A stretch of DNA of 64,000 bases from Streptomyces humi (GTDB lineage Bacteria; Actinomycetota; Actinomycetes; Streptomycetales; Streptomycetaceae): contig NZ_LBMU02000040.1 of the NCBI RefSeq assembly GCF_001005085.2, positions 124,001 through 188,000 of the forward strand, in the 5' to 3' direction. The position numbers and the translations under genes are program-made. A model generated the notes under the pieces. The model searched no databases. It had not been told where the DNA came from and saw only the letters and a list, made by a program, of their open reading frames with translations. Every line of letters starts with the position of its first letter. Within the stretch, counting starts at the first letter, position 1. Of the stretch, positions 1 through 7,629 are shown piece after piece.

Positions 1-1019
1 AGCGAGAAGGCCAGGTTGGCCAGCGCCCCCTTGTAGTTGTCGGTCGACTCCACCAGCACCGTGTTGACGCCGGCCTTCTCCGTGTACACCTGTGCCTGCC
101 GGGCGTTGGCCTCCAGCCAGTCGCCGAAGGCGGTGGACCCGGTGTAGTCGATGATCTTGATGTCGGGGTGGGTGGCGAGCGTCTTCGCGATGCCCTCGCC
201 GGGGCGCTCGGCGGTCAGGGCGACCAGGTTCGGGTCGAAGCCGGCCTCGGCCAGGACCTGCCGGGCCACCCGCACGGTGAGGGCCAGCGGCAGCACCGCG
301 CGCGGGTGGGGCTTGACCAGGACCGCGTTGCCGGTGGCGAGGGACGCGAACAGACCGGGGTAGCCGTTCCACGTCGGGAACGTGTTGCAGCCGATGACCA
401 GGGCCGTCCCGCGCGGGACCGGCTTGAACGTCTTCGTCAGCGCGAGCGGGTCGCGCTTGCCCTGCGGCTTGCTCCACTCGGCCGTGTCAGGGGTGCGGAC
501 CTGCTCCGCGTACGCGTAGGCCACCGCCTCCAGGCCGCGGTCCTGGGCGTGCGGGCCGCCCGCCTGGAACGCCATCATGAACGCCTGGCCGCTGGTGTGC
601 ATGACGGCGTGCGCGAACTCATGGGTGCGGTCGCTGATCCGCTTGAGGATCTCCAGGCACACCACGGCGCGCGCCTCCGCGCCCGCGTCACGCCACGCGC
701 GCTGCCCGGCCCGCATGGCCGGCAGCAGTGTGTCGACGTCGGCGTGCGGGTAGGTCACGCCCAGCTCGATGCCGTAGGGGGAGACCTCGCCGCCCACCCA
801 GTCGTCGGTGCCGGGCTGGCCGAGGTCGACGCGGTTGCCGAGGAGGGCGTCGAAGGCGGCCTTGCCGGCCGCCGCGTCCAGGCTGCCGTGCTCGCCGTAG
901 GCCTTGGGGTGCTCGGGGTGCGGGGACCAGTAGGCGCGCGTGCGGATCGCCTCCAGTGCCTGGTCAAGCGTGGGCCGGTGCTTGGCGATCAGCTCGTGCA
1001 CGGTGAGTTCGGCGGTCAT
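1..1019 (-). CDS. paaN: Phenylacetic acid degradation protein PaaN (aldehyde dehydrogenase family), truncated by window edge
   Basis: Only about the first 340 residues are inside the window; the C-terminus lies off the left edge. The protein begins MTAELTVHELIAKHRPTL and shows an aldehyde dehydrogenase Rossmann region with a GTALVIGCNTFPTWNG motif, then TGNAVLVKPHPRA. The sequence ends near a stretch reading AGVNTVLVESTDNYKG, so the catalytic cysteine would lie just outside. PaaN proteins are NADP-dependent aldehyde dehydrogenase-like enzymes linked to phenylacetate ring cleavage, but in Streptomyces the paralogue is often away from the main paa cluster. It is divergent from a 3-hydroxyacyl-CoA dehydrogenase/TetR pair and shares its promoter region with a TetR-type palindrome at 1099-1112. 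Exact substrate is not shown by the sequence. Confidence 0.85.
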   Translation of the reverse strand, partial: MTAELTVHELIAKHRPTLDQALEAIRTRAYWSPHPEHPKAYGEHGSLDAAAGKAAFDALLGNRVDLGQPGTDDWVGGEVSPYGIELGVTYPHADVDTLLPAMRAGQRAWRDAGAEARAVVCLEILKRISDRTHEFAHAVMHTSGQAFMMAFQAGGPHAQDRGLEAVAYAYAEQVRTPDTAEWSKPQGKRDPLALTKTFKPVPRGTALVIGCNTFPTWNGYPGLFASLATGNAVLVKPHPRAVLPLALTVRVARQVLAEAGFDPNLVALTAERPGEGIAKTLATHPDIKIIDYTGSTAFGDWLEANARQAQVYTEKAGVNTVLVESTDNYKGALANLAFS

Positions 1020-1098
1020 GCGGGACCAACTCCTCGTTCGGGTGAGCTCCCCTTCGAGCTCATGACCTGGGCAGAAACAGCCGGACAGGGTTAGAGTA

Positions 1099-1112
1099 AC
1101 CGAACGATCGGT
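1099..1112. promoter_or_regulatory. Probable TetR (PaaR-like) operator in the paaN/hydroxyacyl-CoA dehydrogenase promoter
   Basis: The sequence ACCGAACGATCGGT is a palindrome (ACCG-NN-CG-NN-CGGT) between two divergent genes. As I recall it, the PaaR motif of Corynebacterium contains ACCGNNCGNNCGGT, which this matches exactly. A near copy lies at 3901-3914. The TetR gene at 2680 is the natural candidate regulator; binding is inferred. Confidence 0.65.
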
Positions 1113-1168
1113 CGGGACAAGGGGGCCTGCCGCATCTGTGGAAAACCCCGTGCGGGAGGATCGCGCAC

Positions 1169-2683
1169 ATGACAGCACTCGACCTCAGCAGCACCGTGGG
1201 CGTCGTCGGCAGCGGCACCATGGGCCAGGGCATCGCCCAGGTCGCACTCGTCGCGGGCCATCCCGTCCGGCTGTACGACACCGTCCCCGGGCGGGCCGCC
1301 GAGGCGGCCGCGGCGATCGGCGCCCGCCTCGACCGGCTCGTCGAGCGGGACCGGATGACGGCCGGTGACCGGGACGCGGCCCGCGCCCGGCTGCTGCCCG
1401 CCGAGCGGCTCACCGAGTTCGCCGACTGCGCCCTGGTCGTGGAGGCCGTCCTGGAGCGGCTGGAGGCCAAGCAGGAGCTGTTCCGGGACCTGGAGGACAT
1501 CGTCGCCGACGACTGTCTGCTCGCCACCAACACCTCCTCGCTGTCGGTGACGGCGATCGGTGGCGGCCTGCGCAGCGCCTCCCGGCTGGTGGGCCTGCAC
1601 TTCTTCAACCCGGCCCCGCTGCTGCCGCTGGTCGAGGTGGTCTCCGGGTTCGCCACCGACGTCACGTCGGCCACGCGCGCGTACGAGACCGCCCGTTCCT
1701 GGGGCAAGACGCCGGTCGCCTGTGCGGACACCCCCGGCTTCATCGTCAACCGGATCGCCCGGCCCTTCTACGCCGAGGCGTTCGCGGTGTACGAGGCGCA
1801 GGCCGCCGACCCGGCCACGATCGACGCGGTGCTGCGCGAGAGCGGCGGCTTCCGGATGGGCGCCTTCGAACTCACCGACCTGATCGGCCAGGACGTCAAC
1901 GAGTCCGTCACGCACTCCGTGTGGCAGGCCTTCTTCCAGGACGTCCGCTTCACGCCCTCGCTGGCCCAGCGCCGGCTCGTCGAGTCCGGCCGGCTCGGCC
2001 GCAAGACGGGACACGGCTGGTACGACTACGAGGACGGCGCGGAACGCCCCGAACCGCACACCGCCGAACCGGCCGAGCCACCCGCGTACGTCGTCGCCGA
2101 GGGCACCCTGGGCCCGGCCGCCGAGCTGCTCGCGATGATCCGCGAGACCGGCATCCAGGTCCGCGAGGAGGACGAGGACCACGGCACCCGCCTGGTGCTG
2201 CCCAGCGGCGGCCAGCTGGTCCTCGCCGACGGCCAGACCTCGGTGGAGTTCCGGGACGTCGTCTACTTCGACCTCGCCCTGGACTACCGCCGCGCCACCC
2301 GGATCGCCCTGTCCGCCGGGCACGACACGCTGCCCCGGACGCTCACCGAGGCCGTGGGCCTCTTCCAGGCGCTCGGCAAGCAGGTCAGCGTCATCGGAGA
2401 CGTCCCCGGCATGATCGTGGCCCGCACGGTCGCCCGGATCGTCGACCTCGCGCACGACGCCGTCGCCAAGGGAGTCGCCACCGAGGAGGACATCGACACC
2501 GCGATGCGCCTGGGCGTCAACTACCCGCTCGGCCCCTTCGAGTGGAGCCGCCGTCTGGGCCGCGACTTCGCCTACGACCTCCTCGACGACCTGCACCTGC
2601 GCGACCCGAGCGGCCGCTACGCGCCCTCCCTCGCGCTCTACCGGCACGCCTACGCCACCGAGAAGCGGGAGGGCGCCTCATGA
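1169..2683 (+). CDS. 3-hydroxyacyl-CoA dehydrogenase (PaaH/PaaC-like, two C-terminal domains)
   Basis: 504 residues. It oxidises a 3-hydroxyacyl-CoA with NAD, as in phenylacetate or fatty-acid beta-oxidation. The N-terminal Rossmann fold has VGVVGSGTMGQGIAQVA near residue 10, and the catalytic His lies in GLHFFNPAPLLPLVEV near 145. A first 3HCDH C-terminal domain (GFIVNRIARPFYAEAF) follows, then a poorly conserved middle segment of about 100 residues, then a second 3HCDH C-terminal domain (GMIVARTVARIVDLAHDAV through VNYPLGPFEW). The double C-terminal layout fits the PaaH type rather than the 280-residue FadB2 type. The start is chosen at ATG 1169, behind GGGAGGA. Its stop overlaps the start of the TetR gene (ATGA at 2680), so the two are translationally coupled. 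Confidence 0.9.
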   Translation: MTALDLSSTVGVVGSGTMGQGIAQVALVAGHPVRLYDTVPGRAAEAAAAIGARLDRLVERDRMTAGDRDAARARLLPAERLTEFADCALVVEAVLERLEAKQELFRDLEDIVADDCLLATNTSSLSVTAIGGGLRSASRLVGLHFFNPAPLLPLVEVVSGFATDVTSATRAYETARSWGKTPVACADTPGFIVNRIARPFYAEAFAVYEAQAADPATIDAVLRESGGFRMGAFELTDLIGQDVNESVTHSVWQAFFQDVRFTPSLAQRRLVESGRLGRKTGHGWYDYEDGAERPEPHTAEPAEPPAYVVAEGTLGPAAELLAMIRETGIQVREEDEDHGTRLVLPSGGQLVLADGQTSVEFRDVVYFDLALDYRRATRIALSAGHDTLPRTLTEAVGLFQALGKQVSVIGDVPGMIVARTVARIVDLAHDAVAKGVATEEDIDTAMRLGVNYPLGPFEWSRRLGRDFAYDLLDDLHLRDPSGRYAPSLALYRHAYATEKREGAS

Positions 2684-3267
2684 CCACCGCCAAGCGCGAC
2701 ACCTACACCCCCGAGACGCTGCTCTCGGTGGCCGTCCAGGTGTTCAACGAGCGCGGCTACGACGGCACCTCCATGGAGCACCTCTCCAAGGCGGCCGGCA
2801 TCTCCAAGTCCTCGATCTACCACCACGTCTCGGGCAAGGAGGAACTGCTGCGCCGCGCGGTCAGCCGGGCCCTGGACGGTCTGTTCGCGATCCTCGACGA
2901 GGAGGCCGCGCGCGTGGGCGGTGCCGCCGACCGCCTGGAGCACGTCGTGCGCCGCATGGTCGAGGTGCTGATCACCGAACTGCCGTACGTGACGCTGCTG
3001 CTGCGGGTGCGGGGCAACACCGACACCGAGCGGTGGGCGCTGGAGCGGCGCCGGGACTTCGACCACCGGGTGGCCGACCTGCTGAAGGCGGCCGCCGCCG
3101 AGGGCGACGTGCGCGGCGACATCGAGGTGCGGCTGGCGACCCGGCTGGTGTTCGGCATGGTCAACTCGATCGTGGAGTGGTACCGGCCGGACGGGCACGG
3201 CGCGAGCGAGCGCGAGGTCGCCGACGCGGTCGTGCGGCTGGCCTTCACCGGCCTGCGCGCCCACTGA
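2680..3267 (+). CDS. TetR/AcrR family transcriptional regulator (PaaR-like)
   Basis: 195 residues. The N-terminal TetR helix-turn-helix spans roughly residues 12-58 (LLSVAVQVFNERGYDGTSME, then KAAGISKSSIYHHVSGKEEL). The all-helical C-terminal ligand domain fits the TetR_C family seen in acyl-CoA-sensing regulators. It starts inside the stop of the upstream dehydrogenase (ATGA), so it is made from the same transcript and is probably autoregulated. The palindromes at 1099-1112 and 3901-3914 are the likely operators; the effector, possibly phenylacetyl-CoA or a branched acyl-CoA, is inferred from neighbours only. It converges on the Lrp gene, leaving about 28 bp between stops. Confidence 0.88.
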   Translation: MTTAKRDTYTPETLLSVAVQVFNERGYDGTSMEHLSKAAGISKSSIYHHVSGKEELLRRAVSRALDGLFAILDEEAARVGGAADRLEHVVRRMVEVLITELPYVTLLLRVRGNTDTERWALERRRDFDHRVADLLKAAAAEGDVRGDIEVRLATRLVFGMVNSIVEWYRPDGHGASEREVADAVVRLAFTGLRAH

Positions 3268-3269
3268 CG

Positions 3270-3295
3270 GCGCCCCCGGCCGCCGTCGGCGGGGG
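3270..3295. terminator. Short hairpin between convergent tetR and lrp genes
   Basis: CCCCCGGCCG and CGGCGGGGG face each other across a four-base loop with one bulged G. It lies between two convergent stops. There is no T-tract, as is common for terminators in this GC range. Weak call. Confidence 0.35.
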
Positions 3296-3799
3296 TCAGC
3301 CGTTGTCCAGGTCCAGGTCCTCCTCCTCGAACACCAGCAGCGTGCGGGTGCTGAGCACCTCGGGGATGGCCTGGAGCCGGGTCAGCACCAGCTCGCGCAA
3401 CGCCCGGTTGTCGGGCGTGTGCACCAGCAGCAGTACGTCGAAGTCCCCGCCCACCAGGGCGATGTGGGAGGCGCCGGGCAGCTCCCGCAACCGCTCGCGG
3501 ACCGTGCGCCAGCTGTTCTGGACGATCTTCAGCGTGATGTACGCCGAGGTGCCCTGGCCGGCCCGCTCGTGGTCCACCCGGGCGCCGAAACCACGGATCA
3601 CCCCGTCCTCGACGAGACGGTTGATACGCGCGTAGGCGTTGGCGCGCGAGACGTGGACGCGTTCGGCGACCGCTCGTATCGAGGCGCGGCCGTCCGCCTG
3701 GAGGATTTGCAGGATGTCCTGGTCGATGGCGTCCAGCGGCCGGGCGGGCGGCAGCGCGGCACGGTCCTGCGGGCCTTCGGCCATTTGTTCAGGTGCCAT
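3296..3799 (-). CDS. bkdR: Lrp/AsnC family transcriptional regulator (BkdR-like)
   Basis: 167 residues. The reading frame stays open far upstream, but the real start is ATG at 3797-3799, giving MAPEQMAEGPQDRAALPPA ahead of the AsnC winged helix (LDAIDQDILQILQADGRASIRAVAERVHVSRANAYARI). The RAM effector domain follows (HIALVGGDFDVLLLVHTPD, PEVLSTRTLLVFEEEDL). It is divergent from the branched-chain 2-oxoacid dehydrogenase operon. Lrp proteins in this position (BkdR) control bkd genes in Pseudomonas, and homologues are known in Streptomyces. The effector is probably a branched-chain amino acid or its keto acid; this is inferred from context. Confidence 0.87.
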   Translation of the reverse strand: MAPEQMAEGPQDRAALPPARPLDAIDQDILQILQADGRASIRAVAERVHVSRANAYARINRLVEDGVIRGFGARVDHERAGQGTSAYITLKIVQNSWRTVRERLRELPGASHIALVGGDFDVLLLVHTPDNRALRELVLTRLQAIPEVLSTRTLLVFEEEDLDLDNG

Positions 3800-3900
3800 G
3801 TCCCCCCGCCTCCCTGTCATGGACGTACTGCGTTCATTCCAGGTTGTGGAGAACCGTTTGTCCACAGCCTCGGGGCGCCTGTAGCCAAAATGTGTCGGCG

Positions 3901-3914
3901 ACCGAACAATCGGT
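3901..3914. promoter_or_regulatory. Second copy of the TetR-type palindrome, in the lrp/bkd promoter
   Basis: ACCGAACAATCGGT differs at one base from the palindrome at 1099-1112. It lies in the divergent promoter between the Lrp regulator and the E1-alpha gene, about 57 bp upstream of the E1-alpha start. It suggests that the adjacent TetR protein also controls the bkd operon. Confidence 0.6.
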
Positions 3915-3970
3915 AGGTGGGACGGGTCACAGGCGATCCGTCTCCCGTACCCCCACGAGGAGGTGCCGTC

Positions 3971-5119
3971 ATGACGGTCATGGAGCAGCGCGACGCCTAC
4001 CGTCCGTCGCCGCCGCCCGCCTGGCAGCCCCGGACGGACCCCGCGCCGCTGCTGCCCGACGAGCGTCCGTACCGCGTCCTGGGCACGGCGGCGGCCGCCA
4101 AGGCCGACCCGGAGCTGCTGCGCCGGCTGTACACCCAGCTCGTCCGCGGCCGCCGCTACAACGCACAGGCCACCGCCCTCACCAAACAGGGCCGGCTCGC
4201 CGTCTACCCCTCCAGCACCGGCCAGGAGGCCTGCGAGGTCGCCGCCGCGCTCGCCCTCCAGGAGCGCGACTGGCTCTTCCCCAGCTACCGCGACACCCTC
4301 GCCGTGGTCGCCCGGGGCGTGGACCCGGTCGAGGCGCTCACCCTGCTGCGCGGCGACTGGCACACCGGCTACGATCCCGGCGCCCACCGCGTGGCCCCGC
4401 TCTCCACCCCGCTCGCCACCCAGCTCCCGCACGCCGTCGGCCTGGCCCACGCGGCCCGCCTCAAGGGCGACGACGTGGTGGCGCTGGCCATGGTCGGCGA
4501 CGGCGGCACCAGCGAGGGCGACTTCCACGAGGCGCTGAACTTCGCCGCCGTCTGGCAGGCGCCGGTCGTCTTCCTGGTCCAGAACAACGGCTTCGCCATC
4601 TCCGTGCCGCTCGACAAGCAGACCGCCGCGCCCTCCCTGGCCCACAAGGCCGTCGGCTACGGCATGCCGGGCCGCCTGGTCGACGGCAACGACGCGGCCG
4701 CCGTGCACGAGGTCCTCTCCGACGCCGTGCGGCACGCGCGCGAGGGAGGCGGCCCCACCCTGGTCGAGGCGGTCACCTACCGGATCGACGCCCACACCAA
4801 CGCCGACGACGCCACCCGCTACCGCGGCGACTCCGAGGTCGACGCCTGGCGCGACCACGACCCGATCCTGCTCCTGGAGCGCGAGTTGACCGACCGCGGA
4901 CTGCTCGACGAGGACTTCGCGCGCCACGCACGCGAGGACTCCGAGACCATGGCCGCCGACCTGCGCGAGCGCATGAACCGCGACCCGGAACTCGACCCCA
5001 TGGACCTCTTCGACCACGTCTACGCCGAGACCACCACGCAGCTGCGCGAGCAGCGCGCGCTGCTGCGGGCCGAGCTGGAGGCCGAGCAGGACGACCACCC
5101 GGAAGGCGGCCCGCGATGA
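3971..5119 (+). CDS. bkdA: Branched-chain 2-oxoacid dehydrogenase E1 component, alpha subunit (cluster 1)
   Basis: 382 residues. This is the thiamine-diphosphate-dependent decarboxylase half of the complex that turns branched 2-oxoacids from Val, Leu and Ile into acyl-CoA primers. The ThDP-binding motif runs from about residue 176 (GDGGTSEGDFHEALNFAAVW) to the closing VQNN. An earlier segment, VYPSSTGQEACEVAAALAL, and the FPSYRDT motif are typical of E1-alpha. The start is ATG 3971 behind GAGGAGGTG. The stop overlaps the E1-beta start (ATGA), so three genes form one tight operon. The first 50 residues are a Pro/Ala-rich tail. These acyl-CoAs also prime branched fatty acids and, in streptomycetes, polyketides. 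Confidence 0.92.
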   Translation: MTVMEQRDAYRPSPPPAWQPRTDPAPLLPDERPYRVLGTAAAAKADPELLRRLYTQLVRGRRYNAQATALTKQGRLAVYPSSTGQEACEVAAALALQERDWLFPSYRDTLAVVARGVDPVEALTLLRGDWHTGYDPGAHRVAPLSTPLATQLPHAVGLAHAARLKGDDVVALAMVGDGGTSEGDFHEALNFAAVWQAPVVFLVQNNGFAISVPLDKQTAAPSLAHKAVGYGMPGRLVDGNDAAAVHEVLSDAVRHAREGGGPTLVEAVTYRIDAHTNADDATRYRGDSEVDAWRDHDPILLLERELTDRGLLDEDFARHAREDSETMAADLRERMNRDPELDPMDLFDHVYAETTTQLREQRALLRAELEAEQDDHPEGGPR

Positions 5120-6120
5120 CGACCGTCGCCGTCAAACCGGCCACCATGGCCCAGGCGCTCACCCGCGCGCTGCGCGACGCGCTCGCCGCCGACCCGTCCG
5201 TGCACGTCATGGGCGAGGACGTCGGCACCCTCGGCGGGGTCTTCCGGGTCACCGACGGCCTCGCCAAGGAGTTCGGCGAGACCCGCTGCACCGACACCCC
5301 CCTCGCGGAGGCCGGCATCCTCGGCACCGCCGTCGGCATGGCCATGTACGGGCTGCGCCCGGTCGTGGAGATGCAGTTCGACGCCTTCGCCTACCCGGCG
5401 TTCGAGCAACTGATCAGCCACGTCTCCAGGATGCGCAACCGCACCCGGGGCCGGATGCCGCTCCCGATCACCGTCCGCATCCCCTACGGCGGCGGCATCG
5501 GCGGCGTCGAGCACCACAGCGACTCCTCCGAGGCCTACTACATGGCCACCCCCGGTCTGCACGTCGTCACCCCGGCCACCGTCGCCGACGCCTACGGCCT
5601 CCTCCGGCAGGCCATCGCCTCCGACGACCCGGTCGTCTTCCTCGAACCCAAGCGGCTGTACTGGTCCAAGGACTCGTGGAACCCCGAGCACCCGGCGGAC
5701 GTTGAACCCATCGGCCGCGCGGTGGTGCGCCGTACCGGGCGCAGCGCCACGCTCATCACCTACGGCCCGTCCGTACCGGTCTGCCTCGAAGCCGCCGAGG
5801 CCGCCCAGGCGGAGGGCTGGGACCTGGAAGTCGTCGACCTGCGCACCCTGGTGCCGTTCGACGACGAGACGGTCTGCGCCTCCGTACGGCGCACCGGGCG
5901 TGCGGTCGTCGTGCACGAGTCGGGCGGGTTCGGCGGCCCGGGTGGAGAGATCGCGGCACGCGTGACCGAGCGCTGCTTCCACCACCTGGAGGCGCCGGTG
6001 CTGCGCGTGGCCGGGTTCGACATCCCGTATCCGCCGCCGATGCTGGAGCGTCACCACCTGCCCGGTGTGGACCGCATCCTGGACGCGGTGGCGCGTCTGC
6101 AATGGGAGGCCGAGGGCTGA
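5116..6120 (+). CDS. bkdB: Branched-chain 2-oxoacid dehydrogenase E1 component, beta subunit (cluster 1)
   Basis: 334 residues, usual length. It pairs with E1-alpha in an alpha2beta2 heterotetramer. The pyrimidine-binding domain includes VHVMGEDVGTLGGVFRVTDG near residue 30 and DTPLAEAGILGTAVGMA near 60. IPYGGGIGGVEHHSDSSEAY is the phosphorylation-loop-type segment of this family. The C-terminal transketolase domain covers about residues 205-325 (VVDLRTLVPFDDETV, VVHESGGFGGPGGEIAA). The gene overlaps its neighbours at both ends: ATGA with E1-alpha, and its TGA shares an A with the ATG of E2. Confidence 0.92.
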   Translation: MTTVAVKPATMAQALTRALRDALAADPSVHVMGEDVGTLGGVFRVTDGLAKEFGETRCTDTPLAEAGILGTAVGMAMYGLRPVVEMQFDAFAYPAFEQLISHVSRMRNRTRGRMPLPITVRIPYGGGIGGVEHHSDSSEAYYMATPGLHVVTPATVADAYGLLRQAIASDDPVVFLEPKRLYWSKDSWNPEHPADVEPIGRAVVRRTGRSATLITYGPSVPVCLEAAEAAQAEGWDLEVVDLRTLVPFDDETVCASVRRTGRAVVVHESGGFGGPGGEIAARVTERCFHHLEAPVLRVAGFDIPYPPPMLERHHLPGVDRILDAVARLQWEAEG

Positions 6121-7556
6121 TGGCACAGGTGCTGGAGTTCAAACTGCCCGACCTCGGGGAGGGGCTCACCGAGGCGGTGATCGTCACCTGGCTGGTCCAG
6201 GTCGGCGAGGTCGTCGCGATCGACCAGCCGGTCGTCGAGGTCGAGACGGCCAAGGCGATGGTCGAGGTGCCCTGCCCCTACGGCGGTGTGGTCACCGCGC
6301 GCTTCGGCGAGGAGGGCACCGAACTGCCCGTCGGTTCTCCCCTGCTGACGGTCGCCGTCGGCGAAACCGCCAGCGTCCCCGAGGCGGAGGGCTCCGGCAA
6401 CGTCCTGGTGGGCTACGGCACGGGTACGCCCCCGGCACGCCGCCGACGGGTGCGCGCCGCCGTCCCCGAGCGGCCCGACGGCACGGCCGACACACGTGTG
6501 CCTACACCGCCGGTCCAGGTCACCCAGTCCCCGGTCACCCAGACCAGGGTCGCCCAGACTCAGGCCACCCGGGCGCCGGTCGCCCAGACCCAGGCCACCC
6601 AGGCCCCGGTCGCCGAGACCCGGGTCGCCCAGGTTCCGGTCGCCCAGACCCCGGTTGCCGAGACCCTGCTCACCGAGGCCCCTGTCGCCGAGGGGCCCGT
6701 CCCGGTGATCTCGCCGCTGGTCCGCCGTCTCGCCCGGGACAACGATCTGGATCTGCGCCGGCTGTCCGGATCGGGTCCCGACGGACTCATCCTGCGCGCC
6801 GACGTCGAGGACGCCCTGCGGGTCAACGCGGCCCGTGCCGCCGTCAAGGCCGCACCGCCGAAGCCCGCGGGTACCCGCACGCCCCTCAAGGGGATCCGGG
6901 GCGCGGTCGCCGACAAGCTCTCCCGCAGCCGCCGGGAGATCCCCGACGCGACCTGCTGGGTGGACGCCGACGCGACCGAGCTGATGCGCGCGCGGACCGT
7001 GATGAACGCGGCAGCCGGTCCGAGGATCTCCCTTCTCGCGCTGCTCGCCCGGATCTGCACGGCGGCCCTCGCCCGCCACCCCGAGCTGAACGCCTACGTC
7101 GACACCGAGGCCCGCGAGATCGTCCAACTCGACCACGTCCACCTGGGGTTCGCCGCCCAGACGGACCGGGGCCTGGTCGTGCCGGTGGTCCGGGACGCCC
7201 ACACCCGCGACGCCGAGTCCCTGACGGCCGAGTTCGCCCGCCTCACCGAGTCCGCCCACGCCGGCACCCTGACCCCCGGGGAACTCACGGGCGGCACCTT
7301 CACGTTGAACAACTACGGCGTCTTCGGCGTCGACGGCTCCACCCCGATCATCAACCACCCGGAGGCGGCGATGCTGGGCGTGGGCCGCATCGTCCCCAAA
7401 CCGTGGGTGCACGAGGGGGAGTTGGCGGTCCGCCAGGTGGTCCAGCTGTCCCTCACCTTCGACCACCGGGTCTGCGACGGCGGCACGGCAGGAGGGTTCC
7501 TGCGCTACGTGGCCGACTGCGTGGAGAACCCGGCGGTACTTCTCAGAACGCTCTAG
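6120..7556 (+). CDS. bkdC: Branched-chain 2-oxoacid dehydrogenase E2, dihydrolipoamide acyltransferase (cluster 1)
   Basis: 478 residues. One N-terminal lipoyl domain (residues 1-80) carries the lipoyl lysine in VEVETAKAMVEV. The peripheral subunit-binding domain lies near residues 197-233 (VSPLVRRLARDNDLDLRRLSG region). The catalytic acyltransferase core fills the rest, with DHRVCDG near the end (the His and Asp of HxxxDG). The start is ATG 6120, overlapping the E1-beta stop; another in-frame ATG at 6102 would add six residues. The linker at about residues 130-197 is unusual: instead of the normal Ala/Pro/Glu mixture it repeats a five-residue pattern such as PVAQT, PVAET and QATQA, with matching repeats in the DNA. 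A hairpin at 7575-7603 ends the operon. Confidence 0.92.
   Translation: MAQVLEFKLPDLGEGLTEAVIVTWLVQVGEVVAIDQPVVEVETAKAMVEVPCPYGGVVTARFGEEGTELPVGSPLLTVAVGETASVPEAEGSGNVLVGYGTGTPPARRRRVRAAVPERPDGTADTRVPTPPVQVTQSPVTQTRVAQTQATRAPVAQTQATQAPVAETRVAQVPVAQTPVAETLLTEAPVAEGPVPVISPLVRRLARDNDLDLRRLSGSGPDGLILRADVEDALRVNAARAAVKAAPPKPAGTRTPLKGIRGAVADKLSRSRREIPDATCWVDADATELMRARTVMNAAAGPRISLLALLARICTAALARHPELNAYVDTEAREIVQLDHVHLGFAAQTDRGLVVPVVRDAHTRDAESLTAEFARLTESAHAGTLTPGELTGGTFTLNNYGVFGVDGSTPIINHPEAAMLGVGRIVPKPWVHEGELAVRQVVQLSLTFDHRVCDGGTAGGFLRYVADCVENPAVLLRTL
6510..6708 (+). repeat. 15-bp-period coding repeats in the E2 linker
   Basis: In-frame degenerate repeats such as gtcgcccagacc and gccacccaggcc encode a five-residue pattern, (V/A)(A/T)(Q/E)(T/A)x, about a dozen times. 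The matching E2 of cluster 2 has a normal Ala/Pro/Glu linker without this pattern. Confidence 0.75.
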
Positions 7557-7574
7557 GCCCCGCCCACCGAGAGG

Positions 7575-7603
7575 CACGGGGAACCGACCGCCTGTTCCCC
7601 GTG
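7575..7603 (+). terminator. Hairpin after the first bkd operon
   Basis: Perfect 10-bp stem CACGGGGAAC/GTTCCCCGTG with a nine-base loop, 19 bp after the E2 stop. There is no T-run. Confidence 0.6.
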
Positions 7604-7629
7604 ATCAGAACGCACCCCATACTCGAAAG

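Noticed and set aside
3800-5098. N-terminal extension of the Lrp regulator over 430 residues
   Set aside because: Antisense to E1-alpha; the Lrp domain starts right after ATG 3799 and length then fits the family.
3793-5115. Frame in front of E1-beta covering E1-alpha
   Set aside because: Another GC-skew shadow; E1-beta begins at ATG 5116 with a stop-start overlap.
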